64,000 bases of DNA. It comes from Kutzneria sp. CA-103260 (GTDB lineage: Bacteria; Actinomycetota; Actinomycetes; Mycobacteriales; Pseudonocardiaceae). The notes beneath the pieces are model-generated. The model was not told where the DNA came from and did no database searches. It was given only the letters and a program-made list of their open reading frames with translations. This document shows, in pieces, positions 35,011 to 43,553 of this stretch (position 1 is the stretch's first letter; each line of letters opens with the position of its first letter). The stretch is taken from assembly GCF_018263855.1 (NCBI RefSeq), contig NZ_CP073318.1, positions 434,001-498,000 on the forward strand. The letters are read 5' to 3'. The translations under genes were made by a program, and so were the position numbers.

Positions 35011-35250
35011 CTAGCAGCTGATGTGCGGCGCGTCGGTGATGTCCTTGAACCAGTCCTCCAGCGTCACGCGCAGGAACTCCCGGAGCACCGGCGGGTCGAT
35101 CCGCACCTCGTCCCAGCCGGTGTCCGGGACCCCGCTCGGCTGCTTCGTGCTGTGCTTCTCCAGCAACGCGATCTGGCCGCAGAACACCTGCGACGTGCCC
35201 AGGGCCTGCCAGCACACGTCCGGCCGCTCCCGGCCCCGAATTTCCGCCGA
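35011..35250 (-). pseudogene. C-terminal remnant of an unrecognised gene
   Basis: The minus frame encodes DVCWQALGTSQVFCGQIALL, then KHSTKQPSGVPDTGWDEVR and DWFKDITDAPHISC before a stop at 35011. It looks like a genuine protein C-terminus. A shorter piece of the same end (KDITDAPHVSC) is present near 33090-33134. A GTG at 35217 would give a 68-residue protein, but no ribosome site is visible. No family is recognised. Confidence 0.45.
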
Positions 35251-35346
35251 CGAAACCGGTTCCACTGTTCGGTCGGGAACACTCCGCGCGCCAAGGGCTC
35301 CACCCCGTGTTGCCGGCGGGTGGGAGCGGGCGTATGGTCCGCGCAA

Positions 35347-35365
35347 CTGGACAGGTCTGGACAGG
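35347..35365. promoter_or_regulatory. Tandem CTGGACAGG repeats before the permease operon
   Basis: CTGGACAGG occurs at 35347-35355 and 35357-35365, one helical turn apart, 18 nt before the permease start. A GntR gene lies inside the operon, so this is a candidate operator. Confidence 0.4.
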
Positions 35366-35383
35366 ATCAAGGAGTCACCCGAA

Positions 35384-36832
35384 ATGCCCGGTGCGGACTC
35401 GGCTGCCCTCCAGGTGGAGGCCAACGGCATCAACGTGATCGGCGACGACCAGCGCAAGGGGACACCGAGACAGCTGTTCTGGCCCTGGTTCGCGGCGAAC
35501 GTGTCCGTGCTGGGCCTGAGCTACGGGTCGTTCACGCTGGGCTTCGGCATCTCGTTCTGGCAGGCGGTGATCGCCGGCGTGGTGGGCATCGTCTTCTCCT
35601 TCCTGCTGTGCGGCTTCGTCGCGGTGGCGGGCAAGCGGGGCTCGGCCCCGACGATGATCCTGAGCCGGGCGGCCTTCGGGGTGCGCGGCAACTGGGTGGC
35701 CACGGCGATCTCCTGGGTGCTGACGGTCGGTTGGGAGACGGTGCTGACGGTGCTGGCCACCCTGGCCACGGCCACGGTGTTCACGCAGCTCGGCTGGGGC
35801 GGCGGCCCGGTGGTGAAGATCGTGGCGCTGCTGGTGGTCGCGCTGCTGACGGTCGGCGGCGGCGTGATGGGCTTCGACCTGATCATGCGCATGCAGACGG
35901 TGATCACCATCGTCACGGCGGTGCTCACGGTGGTGTTCATCGCCTTTGTCATCCCACACATCGACTGGGCGAAGGTGTCGGCCATCCCGAGCGGGTCGGC
36001 GGCCAGCATGGTCGGCGCACTCGTGTTCCTGATGACCGGGTTTGGCCTGGGCTGGGTGAACGCGGCGGCGGACTACTCCCGCTACCTGCCGCGCAACGCC
36101 TCCAGCCGCGCGGTGATCGGCTGGACCACGTTCGGCTCGGCCCTGGCCCCGGTGGTGCTGCTGGTCGCGGGCCTGCTGCTGGCCGGCTCCTCGCCGGACC
36201 TGAACAAGGCCATCGCCGACGACCCGATCGGCGCGCTGGCCAGCGTGCTGCCCACCTGGTACCTGGTGCCGTTCGTGATCGTGGCGGTGCTGGGCCTGGT
36301 CGGCGGCTGCGTGCTGAACATCTACTCCTCGGGCCTGGCCCTGCTGGCCGCCGGCCTGAAGGCCCCGCGCTTCGTGGCGGCGCTGATCGACGGCACGATC
36401 ATGGTCCTCGGCACGGTCTATGTGGCCTTCTTCGCCGACAGCTTCCTCGGCCCGTTCCAGGGCTTCCTGATCACCCTCGGCACGCCGATCGCCGCCTGGT
36501 GCGGCGTGATGCTGGCCGACATCGCCGCCCGCCGCGGCGGCTACGCCGAGGCCGACCTGTACGACGCGAAGGGCCGCTACGGCAGCGTGAACTGGCCGGT
36601 GGTGGGCATCGTGCTGGTGTCCACCGTGGTCGGTTGGGGCCTGGTCACCAACACCTACGCGAACTGGCTGTCCTGGCAGGGATATCTGCTGGAGCCGCTC
36701 GGTCTCGGCGGCCGCGACGGCGCGTGGGCGGAGGCGAACCTGGGCGTGCTGGCGGCGCTGGTGATCGCCTTCGTCGCCGCCTGGGTGTCGCAGCGGTCCC
36801 GCGTCCGCGCGCAGGAACTGGTGGCCGCATGA
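35384..36832 (+). CDS. NCS1 family permease (cytosine/purine/nucleoside-type)
   Basis: The 482-residue protein has about twelve helices with family motifs SYGSFTLGFGISFWQA near 48-63 and TGFGLGWVNAAADYSRYLP in the middle (helix 6 region). It imports a nucleobase- or nucleoside-like compound. It is the first gene of an operon with hydrolase, GntR, ADP-ribosylglycohydrolase and PfkB genes, each overlapping the next. AAGGAG precedes the ATG by 9 nt. Confidence 0.88.
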   Translation: MPGADSAALQVEANGINVIGDDQRKGTPRQLFWPWFAANVSVLGLSYGSFTLGFGISFWQAVIAGVVGIVFSFLLCGFVAVAGKRGSAPTMILSRAAFGVRGNWVATAISWVLTVGWETVLTVLATLATATVFTQLGWGGGPVVKIVALLVVALLTVGGGVMGFDLIMRMQTVITIVTAVLTVVFIAFVIPHIDWAKVSAIPSGSAASMVGALVFLMTGFGLGWVNAAADYSRYLPRNASSRAVIGWTTFGSALAPVVLLVAGLLLAGSSPDLNKAIADDPIGALASVLPTWYLVPFVIVAVLGLVGGCVLNIYSSGLALLAAGLKAPRFVAALIDGTIMVLGTVYVAFFADSFLGPFQGFLITLGTPIAAWCGVMLADIAARRGGYAEADLYDAKGRYGSVNWPVVGIVLVSTVVGWGLVTNTYANWLSWQGYLLEPLGLGGRDGAWAEANLGVLAALVIAFVAAWVSQRSRVRAQELVAA

Positions 36833-37362
36833 GGGCCCATCTCGCCGTGATCGACATGCAGAACGTGTTCGCCGACCCGGAAAGCGAGTGGTTCACGCCC
36901 GGTTTCGCCGACATCCTGGCGCCGGTTGGCAAACTGGTGGCGGCGTTCGACGACGTCACGTTCACCCGGTTCGTCGCGCCGGCCAAGCCGCTGCGCGCGT
37001 GGCGGCTATACTACCGGCGCTGGCCGTTCGCGCTGAAGCCGCCGTACGCCGAGATATACCGGCTGGTGGACGGATTCGAGGGTGCCACAGTGGACGAAAC
37101 CACGTTTGGCAAGTGGGGTCCGAAGCTGGCCAAGCGGGTCGGCCGGGCCGATGTGCTGGTGCTGGCCGGGGTGGCGACCGACTGCTGTGTGCTGTCCACG
37201 GCGCTGGCCGCGGCCGACGCGGGCCAGGTGACCTGGATCGTGGCCGACGCCTGCGCGGGCATGAACGGCGAGGCGCACGAGCGCGCGTTAGACATCGCCC
37301 GCGGCTACAGCCCGCACGTCGAGGTCAAAACCATGGACGAGGTGCTGTCGTGCTGCGCCTGA
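36829..37362 (+). CDS. Isochorismatase/nicotinamidase-type cysteine hydrolase
   Basis: The 177-residue protein has the family triad D9 (VIDMQN), K95 (TTFGKWGP) and C120 (GVATDCCVLST, with the usual cis-peptide VAT). Members hydrolyse amides such as nicotinamide, carbamoyl groups or N-carbamoyl sarcosine. The ATG overlaps the permease stop (ATGA). In this operon a deamidation or ring-side cleavage of an imported N-heterocycle is likely, but the substrate is not shown by sequence. Confidence 0.87.
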   Translation: MRAHLAVIDMQNVFADPESEWFTPGFADILAPVGKLVAAFDDVTFTRFVAPAKPLRAWRLYYRRWPFALKPPYAEIYRLVDGFEGATVDETTFGKWGPKLAKRVGRADVLVLAGVATDCCVLSTALAAADAGQVTWIVADACAGMNGEAHERALDIARGYSPHVEVKTMDEVLSCCA

Positions 37363-38051
37363 AGTACGAGCAGATCGCCGACGAGCTGGCTCGGGAGATC
37401 CGCCGCGGCCGGCTGCCGCGCGGCGCCCGGCTGCCCGGCGAGCACGTGCTGGCCAGCCGGTTCGCGGTCAGCCGCAACACGATCCGGCAGGCGCTGGCCG
37501 AGCTGGGCAGCCGCGGCCTGATCGCCACCCACTCCGGCAAGGGCTCGTTCGTCACCTTCGACGACCGCCCGCTGGACGACCGGATCGGCTGGACCCGGGC
37601 GCTGGCCCAGCAGGGCGTGCACACCAGGGTCGAGGTCATCCGGCTGGAACGCGTCACTGACGCGGAGATGGCCGAGCGCTTCGGCGCCGGTCCGGAGTTC
37701 GTGGCGATCGACCGGGTCCGCTCCATTGTGGACGGACCGGCGATCTCCTTCGAGTGCACGAGGGTCGAGGCTGTCGGCCGAATGGGCACGCTGCCCGAGT
37801 CCGGACTGGACGGATCGCTGTACGACGTCCTGCGGGCCGAGGGGCTGCTGCCGGAACAGGGGGAGGAGTGGGTCGAGTTGGGGCGGATCAGCGAACTGGA
37901 GGCGGCCGTGCTCGGACGCGCGCCGGGGGAGCGTTTCCTGCGCGCCCGACGATTGTGCCGGGACCGCGCTGGCCGCTTCGTGGAGCACACGGAGAGCCTG
38001 CTCGATCCCGACCGGTTCCGGCTGCACCTGAAGTTCGGCGGGCTGGAGTGA
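37350..38051 (+). CDS. GntR/HutC family regulator of the operon
   Basis: The 233-residue protein has the GntR winged helix (KYEQIADELAREIRRGRLP, then FAVSRNTIRQALAELGSRGL) and a UTRA ligand domain of the HutC type. Its GTG start lies inside the end of the hydrolase gene (13-nt overlap). It probably senses a pathway intermediate and represses the operon, perhaps through the tandem repeats at 35347. Confidence 0.9.
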   Translation: MLRLKYEQIADELAREIRRGRLPRGARLPGEHVLASRFAVSRNTIRQALAELGSRGLIATHSGKGSFVTFDDRPLDDRIGWTRALAQQGVHTRVEVIRLERVTDAEMAERFGAGPEFVAIDRVRSIVDGPAISFECTRVEAVGRMGTLPESGLDGSLYDVLRAEGLLPEQGEEWVELGRISELEAAVLGRAPGERFLRARRLCRDRAGRFVEHTESLLDPDRFRLHLKFGGLE

Positions 38052-39031
38052 GCCGCGCGCTGGCCGCGTTCACCGGCCTGGCCATCGGCGACGCGCTCGG
38101 CATGCCCACCCAGTCGATGCCGCGCGAGGCCATCCAGGCCCGCTACGGCGTGCTCACCGGCTTCGAGCCCGGCCCGGCCGACCAGCCGATCGCCCCGGGC
38201 ATGGCCGCCGGCTCGATCACCGACGACACCGAGCAGGCGGTGCTGCTGGCCCGGCTGCTGATCGCCGGCGACGGCCGCGTCGACCCGCGCCGGCTGGCCG
38301 CGGATCTGTTGGCGTGGGAGGAGGACATGCGCCGGCGGGGCTCACTGGACCTGCTCGGACCGTCCACGAAGGCCGCGGTCAGCGCGGTGGCGGCCGGCGA
38401 GAGCCTGGAGAAGGCCGGCCGGTTCGGCACGACCAACGGTGCCGCGATGCGCATCACCCCGGTCGGCATCGCGTATCCGACCGACGATCTTCAGTCGCTT
38501 GTGGACAGTGTCGTCGAGGCGAGCTGGGTCACCCACAACACCGGCGTCGCGCTGTCCGGCGCGGCTGCCGTTGCGGCGGCGGTCAGCGCTGGCATCGCCG
38601 GTGCAGACGTCCGTGAGGCGACGAAGGTCGCGGCCGAGGCTGCCCGGCTCGCTGTCGGCCGTGGCAACTGGATCGCCGCCGGCGATGTCGGCACCCGGTT
38701 GGCCTGGGCCAGCGAGCTTGTCGAGGGCATGGCGCCGGGCGAGGCGGCCGACCTGATCTATCGCCTGGTCGGCACCAGCGTGGCCACCCAGGAGTCGGTG
38801 CCGGCCGCTTTTGCCGTGCTGGCCGTGCATCCGGATGATCCGTGGCGGGCCTGCCTGCTCGCCGCCTCGCTGGGCGGTGACTGCGACACGATCGCCGCGA
38901 TGGCCGGGGCGATCGCCGGCGCGTGCCATGGCGAGGACGCGTTCCCCGGCGAGGCGGTGCGCACCATCCACGCGGTCAACGACCTTCCGTTGGCCGGCCT
39001 GACCGCGGAGTTGTTGGCGCTGCGCGGATGA
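38048..39031 (+). CDS. ADP-ribosylglycohydrolase family protein
   Basis: The 327-residue all-helical protein has the DraG/ARH metal motifs: GLAIGDALGMP at 10-20, ITDDTEQA at 57-64 and GGDCDTIAAMAGAIAGA near the C-terminus. These bind two Mg ions and cleave N- or O-glycosidic bonds to ribose. Close relatives in actinomycete operons sit with PfkB kinases and are thought to act on small nucleoside-like molecules rather than on proteins. The GTG start overlaps the GntR stop by 4 nt. Confidence 0.9.
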   Translation: MSRALAAFTGLAIGDALGMPTQSMPREAIQARYGVLTGFEPGPADQPIAPGMAAGSITDDTEQAVLLARLLIAGDGRVDPRRLAADLLAWEEDMRRRGSLDLLGPSTKAAVSAVAAGESLEKAGRFGTTNGAAMRITPVGIAYPTDDLQSLVDSVVEASWVTHNTGVALSGAAAVAAAVSAGIAGADVREATKVAAEAARLAVGRGNWIAAGDVGTRLAWASELVEGMAPGEAADLIYRLVGTSVATQESVPAAFAVLAVHPDDPWRACLLAASLGGDCDTIAAMAGAIAGACHGEDAFPGEAVRTIHAVNDLPLAGLTAELLALRG

Positions 39032-39930
39032 GCCGGCTGGTGCACGTCGGTCAGGTGATCGTCGACCTCGTGATGTACGTGCCACATCTGCCGGAGCGCG
39101 GTGGCGACGTGCTGGCCTCGGGCGGCGGCACCGAGGTGGGCGGCGGCTTCAACGTGCTCACGGCGGCCGCCCGGCAGGGACTTCCTTCGGCCTACGGCGG
39201 CATGCACGGCACCGGCCCGTTCGGCGACCTGGCCCGCAAACGCTTGGCGCAGGAGCGGATCGACGTCCTCCAACCACCGTTGCCCACCATGGACACCGGT
39301 GTCACGGTGGCGTTGGTCGACGCCGAGGGGGAGCGGACGTTCGCGACGACGTTCGGTGCGGAAGGCCAGCTGCGGCCCGACGACCTGCGCCGGATCCGGC
39401 TGTTCCCGGACGACATCGTGTACGTGTCGGGCTACGGCCTGGCGCTGCCGGTGAACGGCCCGGCGGTCAGCTCCTGGCTGTCCACAGTGGATCCAGGCGT
39501 CATCGTTGTGCTGGATCCCGGGCCGCTGGCCGCGGAGATTCCCGAGACCGTGCTGAAACCGGTGCTGGACCGGGCCGACTGGATCAGCTGCAACGAGCGC
39601 GAGGCCAAGCTGTTGACCGGAATGGACGATCTGGTCGAAGCGGTCGAGTCGCTGCGGCGGCGCAACGCGATCGTGCGCATCGGTGCCGGCGGCTGCGTGG
39701 TGGCGACCGCCGACGGCGTGGCGACGGTCCCGGGCTTCCCGGTCCGGCCTGTGGACACCAATGGAGCCGGCGACGCGCACGCCGGGGCGTTCATCGCCGG
39801 CCTGGCGGCGGGGCGGTCCCCGTTGGCGGCGGCGCGGCGGGCCAACGCGGCGGCAGCGATCTCCGTCACCCGACGGGGACCGGCCACTGGCCCTACCATC
39901 GACGAGGTAGAGAAGCTGCTGCGCGACTAG
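39028..39930 (+). CDS. PfkB family carbohydrate kinase
   Basis: The 300-residue protein has the ribokinase layout: GGGFNVLTAAARQG near 38-51, a central lid strand, and the anion hole DTNGAGDAHAGAF with the catalytic Asp near 249. It probably phosphorylates a ribose or nucleoside released by the preceding glycohydrolase-family enzyme. The ATG overlaps that gene's stop (ATGA). Confidence 0.92.
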   Translation: MSRLVHVGQVIVDLVMYVPHLPERGGDVLASGGGTEVGGGFNVLTAAARQGLPSAYGGMHGTGPFGDLARKRLAQERIDVLQPPLPTMDTGVTVALVDAEGERTFATTFGAEGQLRPDDLRRIRLFPDDIVYVSGYGLALPVNGPAVSSWLSTVDPGVIVVLDPGPLAAEIPETVLKPVLDRADWISCNEREAKLLTGMDDLVEAVESLRRRNAIVRIGAGGCVVATADGVATVPGFPVRPVDTNGAGDAHAGAFIAGLAAGRSPLAAARRANAAAAISVTRRGPATGPTIDEVEKLLRD

Positions 39931-39942
39931 GAGCCTGGGGAC

Positions 39943-41421
39943 ATGTCGCTGACTGAGAAGGTGGCCGCCGCGGTCGCGAACCCGCTGACCACGGACGCGT
40001 TCGACCCGCACGCCGAACTGGCCGAGCTGCTGGCCGGCATCGGGATGAGCCCGGCCGACACCGGCGGCGAGATCACCTTCGTCGGGGCCGACCCGGTGGT
40101 GCCCAGCACGCTGCGGCTCGGCGGCGCGGCCGGCATCGCCCTGGTGGCCAAGTCGGCGGCGATGGCCAAGCTGTGGCGGCTGCGCGGCGGCGACGGCCAG
40201 GACATCTCCGTCGACCTGCGGGTCACCCCGCACCGGCTGTGCCCGTTCTACGACCGCAAGTGGGAGAAGCTCAACGGCCACCTCCCGGTCTCGGCGGCCA
40301 ATCCCACCAACGCCTTCGCCTTCGGCTTCTACCGCACCGCCGACGACCGCTGGGTGATGCCGCTCAACCCGTACCCGAAGATCAAGGTAGCCGCCCAGAA
40401 GCTGCTGGACGTGCCGGACGACCCGGAGCGGGTGGCCCAGGCGGTGTCCAAGTGGGACGCCCGCGAGCTGGAGGCGGCGGCCGTGCAGGCCGGCGTCGTG
40501 CTGCCGATGTTGCGCTCCACCGAGGAGTTCCTGGCCGAGCACACCGGCATCGAGGACCTGCCGCTGATCGAGATCACCAAGATCGGCAACTCCGACCCGG
40601 AGCCGCTGCCTGGTGGCGTGGAGCTGCCCCAGATCGATCAGCCCTTGGCCGGGATCCGCGCGCTCGGCATGGGCCACGTGATCGCCGGCGCCGGGGCCGG
40701 CCGGGCGCTCGCCCTGCACGGCGCGGACGTGCTGAACCTGTGGCGCACCAACGAGTTGGAACACGACGTCACCTACATCACGGCCAACGTCGGCACCCGC
40801 TCGGCGACCATCGATCCGCGCGCCGATTCTGGTGTTGTCACTAGTCTTCTGGCCGGCGCGGATGTGTTCTACGCGAACCGGCGGCCCGGCTATCTGGAGC
40901 AGATCGGCGTCTCGGCCGAGCAGGCGGCGGCGGTCCGGCCGGGGATCGTGCACGTCACGGCGTCGCTGAACGGCGAGCGCGGGCCGTGGGCCGGCCGGGT
41001 CGGCTTCGACCAGACCGCCGGCAGCCTGGTCGGCATGATGAACCTGGAGGGCGACGCCGCGGGCCCGGCGTTGCCGCCGATCCTGGTTGTGAACGACTAC
41101 ATCGTGTCCTGGCTGATGGCCACCGGCGCGGCCGAGGCGCTGGCCCGGCGGGCGGTCGAGGGCGGCAGCTACCGGGTGCACGTGTCGCTGACCAGGGCCG
41201 CGCTGTGGATCCTGAGCATGGGCGTCTTCGACAAGGGGTACGCCGCCGAGGTCGCGGGATCCGTTGAGGAGCACCGGTACCTGGACCCGGAGACGTTCAC
41301 TGTGGACACTCCGCTGGGCGAGTACCAGGGCGTCACCGAGCAGGTGCGGATGTCGCTGACCCCCGGCCGCTACGCCGTGCCGCTGGTGCCGCGAGGGTCG
41401 TCCCGGCCGCAGTGGCTCTGA
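39943..41421 (+). CDS. CaiB/BaiF family CoA transferase, long form
   Basis: The 492-residue protein has a CaiB-type core starting near residue 232 (PLAGIRALGMGHVIAGAGAG, then ALHGADVLNLWR), preceded by an extra N-terminal half also resembling the fold. Members move CoA between carboxylic acids through an Asp acyl intermediate. It is 12 nt behind the PfkB gene with AGGAG before the ATG, so it may be the last gene of that operon, although its chemistry does not obviously fit. Confidence 0.83.
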   Translation: MSLTEKVAAAVANPLTTDAFDPHAELAELLAGIGMSPADTGGEITFVGADPVVPSTLRLGGAAGIALVAKSAAMAKLWRLRGGDGQDISVDLRVTPHRLCPFYDRKWEKLNGHLPVSAANPTNAFAFGFYRTADDRWVMPLNPYPKIKVAAQKLLDVPDDPERVAQAVSKWDARELEAAAVQAGVVLPMLRSTEEFLAEHTGIEDLPLIEITKIGNSDPEPLPGGVELPQIDQPLAGIRALGMGHVIAGAGAGRALALHGADVLNLWRTNELEHDVTYITANVGTRSATIDPRADSGVVTSLLAGADVFYANRRPGYLEQIGVSAEQAAAVRPGIVHVTASLNGERGPWAGRVGFDQTAGSLVGMMNLEGDAAGPALPPILVVNDYIVSWLMATGAAEALARRAVEGGSYRVHVSLTRAALWILSMGVFDKGYAAEVAGSVEEHRYLDPETFTVDTPLGEYQGVTEQVRMSLTPGRYAVPLVPRGSSRPQWL

Positions 41422-41473
41422 CCGAACAGGTGAGTTCCACCGGATCCGAGGGTAGGGGCATGTCCGGCGGTCC

Positions 41474-41496
41474 GGTTCCGAGCTAGGCTCGGAGCC
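41474..41496. promoter_or_regulatory. Dyad overlapping the -10 of the aldehyde dehydrogenase gene
   Basis: GGTTCCGAGC-TAG-GCTCGGAGCC pairs with one mismatch in ten. It contains a TAGGCT -10 hexamer (41484-41489) 7 nt before the ATG, so the mRNA is probably leaderless and the dyad an operator. Confidence 0.5.
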
Positions 41497-42813
41497 ATGA
41501 CCGATGTCCTCTCGGAGATTCCGGCTGTCGTCGACCGGCTGCGCGCCGCGTTCCGGACCGGGCGCACCAAGCCGCTGTCGTGGCGGCGCGAGCAGCTCGC
41601 CGCGCTGCGGGCCATGCTGACCGAGCAGGAGGACGCGTTCGCCGAAGCGCTGTGGGCCGACCTGCGCAAGAACGGCGACGAGGCCCGCCGTACCGAGATC
41701 GGCTTCATCTGCCGGGAGATCGACCACACCCTGGAGAACCTGGACGCCTGGGTCGCGGCCGAGGACGTCGAGCTGCCGTCGAACCTGCTGCCCGGGCGCG
41801 GCACCGTCGTGCGGGAGCCGCTCGGGCTGGTGCTGATCATCGGGCCCTGGAACTACCCGCTGCACCTGGCCCTGGCCCCGCTGGTCGGCACGCTGGCCGC
41901 CGGCAACGCCGCCGTGGTCAAGCCGAGCGAGCTGTCCCCGGCCACCACGGCGGCGATCGCCCGCTACGTGCCGCAGTACCTCGACCCCGAGGGCGTCGCC
42001 GTGGTGGAGGGCGCGATCCCGGAGACCACCGCGCTGCTGGAGCAGCAGTTCGACCACATCTTCTACACCGGCAACGGCATCGTCGGCCGGATCGTGATGA
42101 CCGCGGCGGCCAAGCACCTGACGCCGGTCACCCTCGAACTCGGCGGCAAGAGCCCGGTGATCGTCGACGCCGACGTCGACCCGGCCGTCGTCGCCGAGCG
42201 GCTGGTGCGCACCAAGTTCCTCAACGCCGGCCAGACCTGCGTCGCCCCCGACTTCGTGCTGGCCGTCGGCGACATCGGGGCCAAGCTGGAGCCGGCGCTG
42301 GCCGAGGCCGTGCGCGCCCGGTTCGGCGACCAGCCGGCGGACAGCCCGGTGTACGGGCGCATCGTCAACGAGCGGCACTTCGACCGGCTGAGCAAGTTGC
42401 TGCCCAGCGGCCGGGTGGTCGTCGGCGGGCAGACCGACCGCGACACCAAGTACATCGCGCCCACCGTGCTGGCCGACGTGGCGCCGGACGCGCCGGTGAT
42501 GGGCGAGGAGATCTTCGGGCCGATCCTGCCCATCATCTCCGTGCCCGACCTCGACGCCGCCATCGCCTTCGTCACCGGCCGGGACAAGCCGCTGGCGCTG
42601 TACGCCTTCACCGAGTCCGAGGCGGTCCGGGAGCGCATCCTCACCGAGACCTCCTCGGGCGCGGTCGGCTTCGGGTTGCCGGTGCTGCACATCTCGGTGC
42701 CGACGCTGCCGTTCGGCGGGGTCGGGGAGAGCGGCATGGGGCGCTACCACGGCAAGTACTCCATCGACACCTTCAGCAACCTCAAGGCCGTGCTGGACCA
42801 GCCGCTGTCGTGA
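41497..42813 (+). CDS. Aldehyde dehydrogenase, class 3-like
   Basis: The 438-residue length and lack of an N-terminal extension match ALDH3-type enzymes. PWNYPLHLALAP near 120-131, the general base E214 in LELGGKSP and the nucleophile C248 in GQTCVAP are all present. It oxidises a broad-range aldehyde with NAD(P). The start lies immediately downstream of a -10-like TAGGCT, suggesting a leaderless message controlled by a dyad. Confidence 0.93.
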   Translation: MTDVLSEIPAVVDRLRAAFRTGRTKPLSWRREQLAALRAMLTEQEDAFAEALWADLRKNGDEARRTEIGFICREIDHTLENLDAWVAAEDVELPSNLLPGRGTVVREPLGLVLIIGPWNYPLHLALAPLVGTLAAGNAAVVKPSELSPATTAAIARYVPQYLDPEGVAVVEGAIPETTALLEQQFDHIFYTGNGIVGRIVMTAAAKHLTPVTLELGGKSPVIVDADVDPAVVAERLVRTKFLNAGQTCVAPDFVLAVGDIGAKLEPALAEAVRARFGDQPADSPVYGRIVNERHFDRLSKLLPSGRVVVGGQTDRDTKYIAPTVLADVAPDAPVMGEEIFGPILPIISVPDLDAAIAFVTGRDKPLALYAFTESEAVRERILTETSSGAVGFGLPVLHISVPTLPFGGVGESGMGRYHGKYSIDTFSNLKAVLDQPLS

Positions 42814-42833
42814 AATTCGCTTGTACGCCCGGC

Positions 42834-42839
42834 TAGCCT
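42834..42839 (+). promoter_or_regulatory. -10 element of a leaderless promoter
   Basis: TAGCCT ends 6 nt before the GTG of the methyltransferase gene, and no ribosome site is present, which fits leaderless transcription. Confidence 0.5.
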
Positions 42840-42845
42840 CGGGGC

Positions 42846-43553
42846 GTGCCCGAGGCTGCCGAGCTGTACAACGCGATGAACCCGTGGTCGGGTCGGTCGG
42901 ACGATCGGTTCTATCTCGACCTGGTGCTGGGTGCTCCGTCCGTGCTGGATGTGGGCTGTGGGACGGGAACCTTGTTGTCGCAGGCCCGATCGGCCGGGCA
43001 TCGCGGCCGGCTCGTCGGCGTCGACCCCGATGCCGACATGCTGGCGCAGGCCCGTCGCCACGCCGACATCGAGTGGATGCACGGTGACATGTCCACGGTT
43101 TCCTTGGCCGGCTTCGATCTCGCCGTGATGACCGGGCACGCCTTTCAGTGCCTGCTCACCGATGACGACGTGCTGGCCACGCTGCGCGGCGTGCGGGACG
43201 CGTTGGAGCCGGGCGGGCGGTTCGTGTTCGAGACCCGCAATCCCCTTGTGCGGGAATGGGAACGCTGGTCCGAGTCCGGTTACGACTTCCCGTGGGAGGG
43301 CAAGTCGGTTCGGGTTTTCTACGAGGTGCAGCCGATCGTCGGCGATGTTGTTGATGTGGTGGAGAACATCGTCGCCGACGACTGGAAGCGGGCCGACCGG
43401 GGGCAACTCCGCTTCATCTCGGCCGAACGCCTGTCCGATCTAGTGGTCGAGGCCGGGTTGGTTCCCGTTGCACAGTACGGCGATTGGGAGCGCGGGCCAC
43501 TGACGCCGGACAGCCCGGAGATCATCTCAGTGGTGCAGAAGGTCGAGCGATAG
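42846..43553 (+). CDS. SAM-dependent class I methyltransferase
   Basis: The 235-residue protein has the SAM motif VLDVGCGTG at 33-41, the acidic VGVDPD at about 57-62 and MHGDMSTVSL near 78-87. The target is unknown. It overlaps the 3' end of the convergent SDR gene by 27 bp. Confidence 0.88.
   Translation: MPEAAELYNAMNPWSGRSDDRFYLDLVLGAPSVLDVGCGTGTLLSQARSAGHRGRLVGVDPDADMLAQARRHADIEWMHGDMSTVSLAGFDLAVMTGHAFQCLLTDDDVLATLRGVRDALEPGGRFVFETRNPLVREWERWSESGYDFPWEGKSVRVFYEVQPIVGDVVDVVENIVADDWKRADRGQLRFISAERLSDLVVEAGLVPVAQYGDWERGPLTPDSPEIISVVQKVER

Noticed and set aside
35011..35457. Intact 148-residue minus-strand gene overlapping the NCS1 start
   Set aside because: Only the C-terminal part reads as protein-like; the N-terminal half crosses the NCS1 promoter and start and shows shadow composition.
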